Of a stretch of 13,011 nucleotides of DNA, positions 6,211 to 13,000 are shown in pieces. Origin of the DNA: Lachnospiraceae bacterium (lineage in GTDB: Bacteria; Bacillota_A; Clostridia; Lachnospirales; Lachnospiraceae); the NCBI GenBank assembly GCA_028694115.1, contig JAQUUB010000116.1, positions 1-13,011 on the forward strand, written 5' to 3'. The translations under genes and the position numbers were made by a program. How positions within the stretch are numbered: the first letter of the stretch is position 1; every line of letters begins with the position of its first letter. Below the pieces are notes generated by a model. It saw only the letters and a program-made list of their open reading frames with translations. It was not told the origin of the DNA and ran no database searches.

Positions 6211-7668
6211 TTAGAAATAGTATTCATAATCCTCACGACGCACCTCTTCTACAATCTTGTGATTCTCTATTAACAGGATTCGATCACATACTGGAAGTAA
6301 CGTAGACACATCCGCGCTACTCAGTACTAACCCGGTTTTTCGTCTGGCGAATTGCTCCAAAATCTTCTCCTGCTGCTGCCTTGATACCACGTCCAATCGT
6401 AGAAATGGCTGGAAGCAAAACAATACCTTCGGATTGATTAAATACCAACGATTGTAAATCAACTGCATGGTATTTTTCCGATTCATATGAATCATGCCTT
6501 CTTCAATATCTTCATCAGAAGTAAACTCTAATCCCATATTACTAAGATATTTTCCAACTCGTGTGTTAATGAAGAACTTCCAGGATGCCACCTTGCGATA
6601 GGCTGGCATTTCTATATTTTCAACTGCGGATAATTCATTGAACATTAATTTCTGGTATTTTGTTCCATCAATAACACCAATCTTATTCTTGGCTAATTTA
6701 TAATCAGCATCTGCTTTATAAAGGACTCCATTCACATACATCTCACCCTCATATTCTCTTCGTCCAAGGAGGAGGCGTCTTAACTCTCGACTAAATTTAT
6801 TTTCAATATCATAGATTCCCAGGATTTCTCCCTGATGGCATTTAAAGGACATTTTGTCAAAATAACCATTGCTAATATCATGCATTGCAAATGCAATTCC
6901 CTTTTCACGATAGGACTTCCAGTCATTACGTGGTGGTTTATTTTTCCCAATTAAGCAATCCATTAATCTGGCTTTGTCCAGATCTTTATGATAGAAGGTT
7001 GAGATATTCTTTCCCTGTCGAATTGCCACCACTCGGTCTGCAATCTCTGTAATCGCATCTGGATAACTGTTCATCCATAAAATAGAAATTCCTTCTGTCT
7101 TAAATTGATTCAGCAATTCAATCAGCTGATTTGTTCTATCATAAGAAGCGTCGTCTAGGATATCATTTATGACGATGAGTCGTGCACGCTTTGCATAGGC
7201 ACGAATCAATCTTAAAATACCATGATCAAATACCTTTAATGTCTTGGCTTTTTGTACCGGTGAGATGTCTAGATTGAACTTTGCCAACAGCTGCTTTGCC
7301 TGTTGTTCCATTTTCTTTTTGGGAACACTCATTTGGAAGTAATTTTTCTTTTCTACTATATAGAGATTTTCTGCAACGCTTAGTTCAGGAATCATCAACT
7401 CATTATTATCAATAAAAAAAATGCCGTTTGTTTTCTCAATCGGCAATTTTTCATTTTGACCATATTTTTTGTTCATAAACCATACTTCACCTGAATCAAT
7501 CTTTTCCTCACCAAAAAGAATGGAAAAGATATCTTCCTTTCCACTTCCTTCTAATCCAATTAAATTCACAATTTCCGCATCTTGGATATCAAGAAAAAAC
7601 TGATTCAGCTGCTGATTCTGCTGGTATTTTTTTGATATTTTCTTCAATAACAATACGTTCTTCTTCAT
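6211..7668 (-). CDS. Degenerate two-domain sugar-ABC-ATPase-like protein (predicted pseudoenzyme)
   Basis: The 485-residue protein follows the RbsA/MglA layout of two nucleotide-binding domains but has lost most catalytic residues. Domain 1: the P-loop is GLEGSGKE (38-45), so Lys44 remains but the Ser/Thr is Glu. The Q-loop Gln is Asp ('FFIDNNE'), the signature is gone ('LKVFDHG', 144-150), Walker B reads 'LIVINDILD' with the catalytic Glu replaced by Ile170, and the switch-His region reads 'LWMNSYPDA'. Domain 2: the P-loop region is 'GIYDIENKFSRE' (284-295), the signature 'MNRKNTMQL' (395-403), and Walker B 'VLFCFQPFLRLDV'. The long frame has no stop or frameshift, so this is selected divergence rather than decay. 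Its ATG overlaps the kinase stop (TAATG), implying coupled translation. Likely a regulatory or adaptor partner of the kinase or importer. That role is inference. Confidence 0.85.
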   Translation of the reverse strand: MKKNVLLLKKISKKYQQNQQLNQFFLDIQDAEIVNLIGLEGSGKEDIFSILFGEEKIDSGEVWFMNKKYGQNEKLPIEKTNGIFFIDNNELMIPELSVAENLYIVEKKNYFQMSVPKKKMEQQAKQLLAKFNLDISPVQKAKTLKVFDHGILRLIRAYAKRARLIVINDILDDASYDRTNQLIELLNQFKTEGISILWMNSYPDAITEIADRVVAIRQGKNISTFYHKDLDKARLMDCLIGKNKPPRNDWKSYREKGIAFAMHDISNGYFDKMSFKCHQGEILGIYDIENKFSRELRRLLLGRREYEGEMYVNGVLYKADADYKLAKNKIGVIDGTKYQKLMFNELSAVENIEMPAYRKVASWKFFINTRVGKYLSNMGLEFTSDEDIEEGMIHMNRKNTMQLIYNRWYLINPKVLFCFQPFLRLDVVSRQQQEKILEQFARRKTGLVLSSADVSTLLPVCDRILLIENHKIVEEVRREDYEYYF

Positions 7669-8702
7669 TAGCGTTCCATATAGTCCTTCTTCTCAAATAA
7701 TAATGGCATCATAAGATGTACTTCTGTCCCATATCCCAGATCACTTGTTGTAACCATATAGGCCTTATCACCCCAATATAACTTCAAACGTTTCTTAATG
7801 TTGGTCATTGCCACTCCATTATGTTTTGTAGTCGACTCTTCTATCTGATCATCTTCTACCTCTTTATTTAACTCATCCAATTTTTCCTGAGACATACCTA
7901 GTCCATCATCGCCAACGTATATGTACAGATTATTATCTGCTATAGAAATATGAATGGAGATCTTACCTTCTCCAATCTTCATCTCAAGTCCATGGTAAAT
8001 ACAATTTTCAATTATAGGCTGTAAAATCAGCTTTGGAATATAACAGTGCTCTACCTCTGCTTGTTCTACATCATCATATAGAACTTCACATGATATCTTC
8101 TTACCAAATCGATTTTTCTGAATCGTAAAATAGTTTTTAATGTTCTTCAGCTCGTCTTGAAGACTCACAAAAGTTTCTTTTCTACTAATATTATATCTAA
8201 AGTAATTTGCCAGTGACTCTGTCATCTCTGCAATTTTCTTTTCACCTTTTAACATGGCTTCCCCACGAATAACCTCTAATGTGTTATACAGGAAGTGGGG
8301 GTTGATCTGATCCTGCAGATTATTAATCTCTGCAACCTTCATCAGAATCTCAGCATTTTTCTGTTTAATAGCAATTGTCTCCAATGAGGAAATAATTTCC
8401 TTTGTTTCATTAATCAAGTCATAATGTTCTGAATCACTTACTGGTTCAAGGCCTTCGCTATTACGATACTGTTCGATTAACTCCTCTAATTGCGTGCTTG
8501 GTTTATATACTTGATAATAAGCCAGTCGAAAGAACACTATAATCGCTATAATATCAATGATAACCAAGCCAATCTGTATTGAAGTGGTCGATTTTGGTCC
8601 CAATATACAGAACAGCAAAATGAGAATGGTTCCAATCGATAGATGCGAAAACCATCTCATAATACGTTTGATTTCCAGCTTTGAATACGCTCTATTTTTC
8701 AT
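7668..8702 (-). CDS. YesM-like sensor histidine kinase with minimal sensor region
   Basis: Membrane kinase of the His_kinase (PF06580)/HATPase_c type that pairs with AraC-type response regulators. Counting from the ATG at 8702: two adjacent membrane segments (about 21-35 and 42-62) with only a few residues between them, a cytoplasmic linker with predicted coiled-coil character, the phospho-acceptor motif 'QINPHFLYNTL' with His136, N-box 'LQPIIENCIYHGLE' (Asn233), G-box 'DDGLGM' (265-270), and 'GVAMTNIKKRL'. Typical YesM proteins have a large extracellular domain; here it is missing. The frame could begin at TTG 8732 or ATG 8714, but only the ATG at 8702 has a usable AAAGGA, at a somewhat long 12-base spacing, so the start is uncertain. 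The stop overlaps the next gene. The upstream operon partner is cut off by an IS110 remnant. Confidence 0.88.
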   Translation of the reverse strand: MKNRAYSKLEIKRIMRWFSHLSIGTILILLFCILGPKSTTSIQIGLVIIDIIAIIVFFRLAYYQVYKPSTQLEELIEQYRNSEGLEPVSDSEHYDLINETKEIISSLETIAIKQKNAEILMKVAEINNLQDQINPHFLYNTLEVIRGEAMLKGEKKIAEMTESLANYFRYNISRKETFVSLQDELKNIKNYFTIQKNRFGKKISCEVLYDDVEQAEVEHCYIPKLILQPIIENCIYHGLEMKIGEGKISIHISIADNNLYIYVGDDGLGMSQEKLDELNKEVEDDQIEESTTKHNGVAMTNIKKRLKLYWGDKAYMVTTSDLGYGTEVHLMMPLLFEKKDYMER

Positions 8703-8843
8703 ATATTTTATCATTCCTTTCGCTTCGCTCAAGGCACAAACAATATTGGAATATCCGAATATAATCAGAGATTTTTTTTACCCTAAATTCTGATATTAAG
8801 AAATTTCACGACTGTTTAATTGAAAATGATTATTATTATACTT

Positions 8844-9184
8844 GCACGGAATTCCAACAACGAATCTGCCGGGAAGAAGAAATCTGTTCGTATTGCAAAA
8901 GCTGGTTCTTATCTAAAACCAATGATGGTTCAATGTGCTCTTGCTGCAATTAAAAGTAAAAAACAGCCTTATTTTGCAATCAAATATGATCGAATCAAGA
9001 AACTTCGCGGTCATAAGAAAGCAATTATCTCCATTGCAAGATTGATGATGGTATGCTTTTTCACATCGTTTCTGAAAAGCATCCTTTCAATTCAACTGAT
9101 TATACGGAATTGATGGATCCGCACTTCAATCAGCCAAAGGTAAGTCTTAGTGATTCAAATGTTTTTGCCTACCTTGAATCTTAA
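8844..9184 (+). pseudogene. C-terminal remnant of an IS110-family transposase, frameshifted
   Basis: The plus strand reads 'NNESAGKKKSVRIAKAGSYL', 'AALAAIKSKKQPYFAIKYDR' and 'RGHKKAIISIARLMMVC', the C-terminal serine-recombinase-like (Transposase_20) half of IS110 enzymes, including the catalytic-Ser-type 'ESAGKKKS' segment. At the T-run 9057-9061 the frame breaks. The following frame resumes with 'HIVSEKHPFNSTDYTELMD' and stops at 9182-9184. This is consistent with loss of one T. The N-terminal RuvC-like DEDD domain is entirely absent. The remnant lies between the response regulator and kinase genes, opposite to both, so it marks an old insertion and deletion in the regulatory operon. Confidence 0.8.
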
Positions 9185-9253
9185 GGTTATAGGACTTCTT
9201 TATTGGTTAAATGTAACGATAACTAATACCGATTAAATTAATACTTTCAAAGT

Positions 9254-9269
9254 GGGTTTTTAGGAACCC
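9254..9269. repeat. Short hairpin downstream of the response regulator
   Basis: GGGTT and AACCC form a 5-bp stem with a 6-base loop, in the 134-base gap between the IS110 remnant stop and the response regulator stop. There is no clear T-run on either strand. It may be a weak terminator or part of the end of the insertion element. Confidence 0.25.
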
Positions 9270-9318
9270 TTAGTTAAAGTTATCTCAAAATCCACGTTAT
9301 TTTTCACTCTTCTCATCC

Positions 9319-10938
9319 CTATGAATACAGTTTTCGATACTCAGATGGTTTCAGTCCCACTTGCTTTGCAAACTGCTTACTAAAATATCTTGAATCCTGA
9401 TATCCTGCTTTTTCCGCTACTTCTGCAATACTGTCAGCAGACTCAGCAAGCATCTTCTTCGCCTGTTCCATTCTGCAGAATGTCAAATATTCAGAATATA
9501 ACATTCCTGTCTCTTTCTTAAATACAGAACTCAAATAAGAAGAATTCATGTTTACCAATTCTGCTAACTGAATTAATGAAATTTCTTCCATATAGTTCGC
9601 TTCGATATATTCTTTTACCTTACGTACCGGCTTAATGTCCTTCTCACGTTTCACTGTGGAAATATATTCTAATGTTTCATGGAAGAATTTCTTTGTAATT
9701 CCAATAAGAGTCACTTCCGATCTTGCATTGTCTACCAACATATTCCATTGCTTATAGCGCTCTACTAACTTTTCATCTGTAATCTCTTTCTTTTCACAGT
9801 ATTCCATAAAAACACTTGCGTAGATTACGATATAATCAAACAATAAGACTGGTGAGTGTTTCTCCGTATTGCTGCGAATTACACGAATCTCATCCATTAC
9901 ATATTGTTCTGCCTGTTCATAGTCTTCACATTCTACATTAGCGATAAATCCCTGTCTTTTGCTTGGAGTTATAAACAAGTTAATATCATAAGAATCAAAC
10001 TCATACTTATCAAAATAAATAATTGGAACATCGCGATACTTAATTCGATATTTTACTGCATCAATAGCCGTCTTTAAACATGTACTTGTCTGGAAAAAGT
10101 CTGATGTCTTTGCACCTACACCAATAACAACTGAGAACCCTTTAAAATACTCAATGTAATTTTTAATATTGGTATATAAGTCTTCAATCTGCTGTTCAAT
10201 TTCGTCTTTTTGATTCTCCGAATAATTAAGAAGGGTAATAATACCAGAATGACTAGAGGAAGTGATATATTCTTTACATGATTCTCCAAGCTCCGCAATG
10301 TACTTGTCTATTTCATCAATCAAGGAATTAATATTCACTTCAATCTCTTCATTGGTATCTAACTTAATAAAAATAGCCTGATATACACCATCTTGAAATT
10401 CTGTACTATATTCAAGGTTGATATTATTCACATCCTCCAGATCCATCTCCATACCATTTTGATTAGAGAATAGCATAGACGTCAAAAACCTTTTCTTCAT
10501 TTTATCCTTCGTGGCTTTTACTTCGATTTCAAGCTTGTTTTTGTAAATACTGTCTTTATGCTTCTCAACAATACCTTCTTTAATTTCCAAAACAATCTCT
10601 CGTAACTTATCTTCTTCAATCGGTTTAAGCAAATAATACTTAACCCCGAATTTCATAGCTTTCTGTGCATATTCGAATTGCTTAAATCCGCTAATCATTA
10701 TGAACTCAGAATTAATTCCTGACTCTACAGTTCGTTTAATCAGTTCGATTCCATCATAACCAGGCATGCGAATATCAGAAATGATAACATTTGGCTTATG
10801 TTCTTGAATCAGTTCAAATGCGTCAATCCCTGTATGCGCAATACCAACAATTTCAAATCCTAGCTCGTTCCAGTCAATTAACTGCGAAATCAAGGAACAT
10901 ATCATACTCTCGTCGTCCGCTATTAGTACTTTTAACAT
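9319..10938 (-). CDS. Two-component response regulator, REC plus AraC-type DNA-binding domain
   Basis: A cytoplasmic transcription factor of the YesN type, 539 residues. The receiver domain (1-120) has the acidic pair Asp8/Asp9, phospho-acceptor Asp55 in 'VIISDIRMPG', and conserved Lys105 in 'LLKPI'. The middle region (about 135-420) resembles the GGDEF_2-like domain often found in such regulators ('VVIGVGAKTSDF' then 'CLKTAIDAVKYR'). The C-terminal 105 residues hold two AraC helix-turn-helix units ('ISLIQLAELVNMNSSYLSSVF' and 'SIAEVAEKAGYQDSRYFSKQF'), ending in 'KPSEYRKLYS'. The frame extends to an ATG at 10959 that lacks a binding site. The ATG at 10938 is preceded by AAAGGG at good spacing and starts directly with 'LKVLIADDE', so it is chosen. 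It is the presumed partner of the kinase at 7668-8702 and activator of the importer operon. Confidence 0.92.
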   Translation of the reverse strand: MLKVLIADDESMICSLISQLIDWNELGFEIVGIAHTGIDAFELIQEHKPNVIISDIRMPGYDGIELIKRTVESGINSEFIMISGFKQFEYAQKAMKFGVKYYLLKPIEEDKLREIVLEIKEGIVEKHKDSIYKNKLEIEVKATKDKMKKRFLTSMLFSNQNGMEMDLEDVNNINLEYSTEFQDGVYQAIFIKLDTNEEIEVNINSLIDEIDKYIAELGESCKEYITSSSHSGIITLLNYSENQKDEIEQQIEDLYTNIKNYIEYFKGFSVVIGVGAKTSDFFQTSTCLKTAIDAVKYRIKYRDVPIIYFDKYEFDSYDINLFITPSKRQGFIANVECEDYEQAEQYVMDEIRVIRSNTEKHSPVLLFDYIVIYASVFMEYCEKKEITDEKLVERYKQWNMLVDNARSEVTLIGITKKFFHETLEYISTVKREKDIKPVRKVKEYIEANYMEEISLIQLAELVNMNSSYLSSVFKKETGMLYSEYLTFCRMEQAKKMLAESADSIAEVAEKAGYQDSRYFSKQFAKQVGLKPSEYRKLYS

Positions 10939-10979
10939 ATCATACCCTTTACCTTTCATGCTGAAAACTCTATTTTCCC

Positions 10980-11008
10980 ATTATACATTAATTTTATAGT
11001 TTATAAAA
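10980..11008 (-). promoter_or_regulatory. Possible promoter of the response regulator gene
   Basis: A perfect TATAAT on the minus strand (plus 10980-10985) lies about 42 bases before the chosen start codon. The hexamer 17 bases further upstream is TTTTAT, a poor -35 box. Position and -10 quality support a promoter, but the weak -35 suggests dependence on an activator or lower strength. Confidence 0.4.
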
Positions 11009-11009
11009 G

Positions 11010-11174
11010 TCACAGACTTATTGTCCTTGATTGTGGTAGTGGTAGTGCTGGTGTTCCTGGCTTGCTTAATTCTTGCTGGGTGTTCTTGGTCTGCTTGGAC
11101 ATATAGGCTTGCTCCGAAGTGACATCCACTGGTTCTTCGACAAACAGAGAAACAACTTCTTGGATGCTAGTTCT
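11010..11174 (-). other. Unrecognised open segment after the intron reverse transcriptase
   Basis: After the reverse-transcriptase stop (TGA at 11175-11177) the same frame is open for about 54 codons, to a TGA at 11010-11012. It encodes a Gln/Ser/Thr/Pro-rich sequence ('SIQEVVSLFVEEPVDVTSEQ' then 'KPGTPALPLPQ'). It has no start codon or ribosome binding site of its own and looks less AT-rich than the neighbouring core genes. It is probably the end of some unrelated gene joined at the truncation point of the intron. A second frame here is also open for about 37 codons, so the coding frame is not certain. No family is recognised. Confidence 0.3.
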
Positions 11175-12158
11175 TCAAGCATGATTTATCTTAACTAATG
11201 ACGGTCGTATGCTCTGAACAGACCTTCGGGAAGAAAGTTCTTTCAGCTTGGATTTAAACTTCTTCCATGACTTCGGATAAACAAGGACATATATGCCGTT
11301 TCCGTTCCTTCCCAATGCGAAGCCAAGGAATTTAAAATTTCGGATTGCAAACACGCCGACCACACGACTTTTATCTTTGTTTACGGTCAACTTAAGTTTA
11401 CCTTCAAGATAATTCGTGCTTGTATCCAAGAGTCTCTTTGCGGCTCTTTCGCTCTTTGCTAACAGAACGATATCATCTGCATAACGTACGAACGGAACGC
11501 CTCTCTTTTGGAATTCTTGGTCAAACTCGTTGAGATAAACATTTGCCAGTAACGGAGACAGATTTCCTCCCTGTGGAGACCCTTCCTCCGTGTCCACGAC
11601 TACTTCATCTTCCATGACTCCGCTCTTAAGATACCGCTTAATCCACTGTATTACCCTTTCATCCTTCACATTTCTGCGAAGTATGTTCAGGAGTAATTCG
11701 TGATTCAAGGTGTCGAAGTATTTCGAGAGGTCGATTGATACCGCATAGCGATATCCCTCTTCTGCATACTCTTTTACCTTAATGATGGCTTCTTTTGCAC
11801 TTCTTCCCGGGCGGTATCCAAAGCTTTTATCTGAGAATTGTGCTTCGTACACCGGCATCAGTTGTTGTGCAATGGCTTGTTGTAAAATACGGTCTTTGAC
11901 TGCTGGAATACCAAGCTTTCGTACTCCACCATCCGCTTTTGGGATTTCTTTTCGTCTTGCCGGGTCGGGGGTATATTTCCCCTTGTATATCTTCTCGATA
12001 ATGACTTCTTGATTATCCCTTAGGTATGCACCAATCTCATCAATGGTCATTCCGTCAATCCCTAGTGCTCCCTTGTTTGTCTTCACTCTTTTATAGGCTC
12101 TGTTTAGATTATCCTTATACAGTATCTTGTCCAAGAGTTCTGGCTGTGCACTGTCCTT
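11175..12158 (-). pseudogene. ltrA: Group II intron reverse transcriptase, truncated at both ends
   Basis: The frame carries the RT core: 'KGALGIDGMTIDEI', 'EIPKADGGVRKLGIPAVKDR', 'QFSDKSFGYRPGRSAKEAI', 'SIDLSKYFDTLNHELL', 'GSPQGGNLSPLLANVYLNEF' and the catalytic 'FVRYADDIVLL'. It ends at 'RPSLVKINHA', where the maturase (X) domain would begin, so X and any DNA-binding/endonuclease domain are missing. The first in-frame start candidate is TTG at 12134. The frame stays open upstream with family-like 'KEKDSAQPELLDKIL' until it meets the IS110 fragment near 12158. There is no room for the intron's 5' ribozyme domains, and no domain V hairpin is seen downstream. The element is dead, though the polymerase core is intact. 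The symbol denotes the family, not proven orthology. Confidence 0.82.
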
Positions 12159-12339
12159 TTCTTTCCATGCTCTTATTAAAACAATACCACAGAATGATCT
12201 TGTTTATATGTTTCTTGATAAGAAACGGGCTCAGGGCAAACCTTATTATGTTTACATGACTGCTGGAGCAAATAAATTTCTTCGTATCTACTATGGGCGA
12301 GTGAAAAAATACCTTTCAACTCTTTCAGAATCAAACTAA
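12157..12339 (+). pseudogene. C-terminal tail of a second IS110-family transposase
   Basis: The plus strand from about 12157 reads 'FHALIKTIPQNDLVYMFLDK', then 'KRAQGKPYYVYMTAGANKF' and 'LRIYYGRVKKYLSTL', ending at TAA 12337-12339. This is the extreme C-terminal segment of the clostridial IS110 transposase subgroup whose members end in 'KPYYVYMTAG.NKFLRIYYG'. It differs clearly from the remnant at 8844-9184, so a separate element left it. Everything upstream is replaced by the opposite-strand reverse transcriptase. The apparent Met at 12127 belongs to the junction, not to the transposase. Confidence 0.7.
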
Positions 12340-12357
12340 TCTAAGACTCTGCTTTTC

Positions 12358-12384
12358 GACCAGTACTTTGTGGTGGTCTTTTTT
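12358..12384 (+). terminator. Rho-independent terminator after the IS110 tail
   Basis: GACCA (12358-12362) pairs with TGGTC (12374-12378), followed at once by six T residues. It lies 19 bases past the transposase stop on the same strand. The stem is short but the position and T-run are good. Confidence 0.5.
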
Positions 12385-12426
12385 GATAACTACTTTTCAA
12401 CCTGTATAAATTTTTCAATATTCATC

Positions 12427-12462
12427 AATTTAGCCTTAACTTTTTATTTGCAGGCTAATTTG
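12427..12462. repeat. Imperfect inverted repeat between the two terminators
   Basis: TTAGCC and GGCTAA form a 6-bp stem about 17 bases apart, extendable past one mismatch into flanking A/T pairs. It lacks a T-run and may be part of the old insertion-element end. Confidence 0.25.
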
Positions 12463-12466
12463 GGAT

Positions 12467-12503
12467 ATAAAAAGACCGTCTACTTTTTTATGGTAAACGG
12501 TCT
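12467..12503 (-). terminator. Strong rho-independent terminator of the small minus-strand gene
   Basis: AGACCGT (12473-12479) and ACGGTCT (12497-12503) pair perfectly, extended across a mismatch by TAC/GTA. The minus strand then has TTTTT (plus 12469-12473). It lies 62 bases past the stop of the gene at 12566-12841. Confidence 0.7.
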
Positions 12504-12565
12504 ATGTATAACAATATTTAGTTAAAATATAAAAATGTTGTAGCTCCTGTATCACAAATCTGAAC

Positions 12566-12841
12566 TTAATTATCTAATTGTTCTTTCTTATGTCGCTCAA
12601 CTGCATTATGATATGCAAGTTTAAAATATTTCTCCGGTGCTGGTGGTGTTCCTTTTCCAGATTTTTGTGTTTTTATTACACCATTGTAACCTCGTTCATA
12701 TTTTTCATATTCATTCAAAAATTGATTTTTGTATTCTTGAATAAACTCCGATTCTGAACAATTAAATCCCAAATCTGATAAAACTTTATCCGCATGTTGT
12801 TTTAATTTTGGTATAGCGATATTAACTTTCGCTCTTGACAT
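12566..12841 (-). CDS. Small conserved-looking protein of unknown function
   Basis: A 91-residue soluble, charged protein that I do not recognise. It starts 'MSRAKVNIAIPKLKQHADKV', has a Glu/Lys/Tyr-rich, probably helical centre ('FIQEYKNQFLNEYEKYERGY'), a flexible 'KSGKGTPPAPEKYF' segment, and a helical Lys-rich tail ending 'HKKEQLDN'. There is no signal peptide or membrane segment. The frame extends to an ATG at 12874, but the ATG at 12841 has GGAGG 7 bases upstream and is preferred. A strong terminator follows, so it looks like a complete single-gene unit that survives among broken mobile elements. The size and charge would suit a DNA-binding accessory or antitoxin-like protein, but nothing in it proves this and no partner gene is visible. 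Confidence 0.7.
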   Translation of the reverse strand: MSRAKVNIAIPKLKQHADKVLSDLGFNCSESEFIQEYKNQFLNEYEKYERGYNGVIKTQKSGKGTPPAPEKYFKLAYHNAVERHKKEQLDN

Positions 12842-12904
12842 CTTACAACCTCCAATACTTTCATTTGTTTTCAATCAACATAGTATCTATGATATTTGGA
12901 ACAG

Positions 12905-13000
12905 ATTACGTAAACACCATACCCACCGGAGATAGGTGCAAAGCACCGCAAGAGGGTGTATTCCTCTTGACCAGAACTTTAGTTCCGCAACCTTTCAATA
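12905..13000 (-). ncRNA. Triple-hairpin segment resembling an IS200/IS605 right-end guide RNA
   Basis: Three consecutive hairpins lie within about 50 bases: GGTGC/GCACC with an AAA loop (12935-12947), a perfect 7-bp CAAGAGG/CCTCTTG (12949-12969), and GAAC/GTTC (12974-12985). Next to them on the minus-strand 3' side is an imperfect hairpin around 'CTCCGGTGGGTATGG'. On the minus strand the order of hairpins ending in a 'CCGGTGGG' element resembles the omega-RNA right end of TnpB-carrying IS200/IS605 elements. A reading frame at the window edge stops at 12979-12981 and could be the end of tnpB lying beyond 13011. The call rests on remembered pattern and structure. It could instead be a structured leader of the small gene at 12566-12841. 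Confidence 0.4.

Noticed and set aside
6211..7668. Treating the degenerate ATPase gene as a pseudogene
   Set aside because: It has full length, no stops or frameshifts, overlapping translation with the kinase, and consistent loss of motifs in both halves. This fits a divergent functional protein better than decay.
8733..8840. ATATTC/GAATAT short repeats upstream of the kinase as a regulator site
   Set aside because: The repeats are short, AT-rich and imperfect, and expected by chance at this base composition.
11782..12012. Plus-strand open frame within the intron reverse transcriptase
   Set aside because: It is a shadow of the RT frame on the opposite strand, with no start signal or recognisable product.
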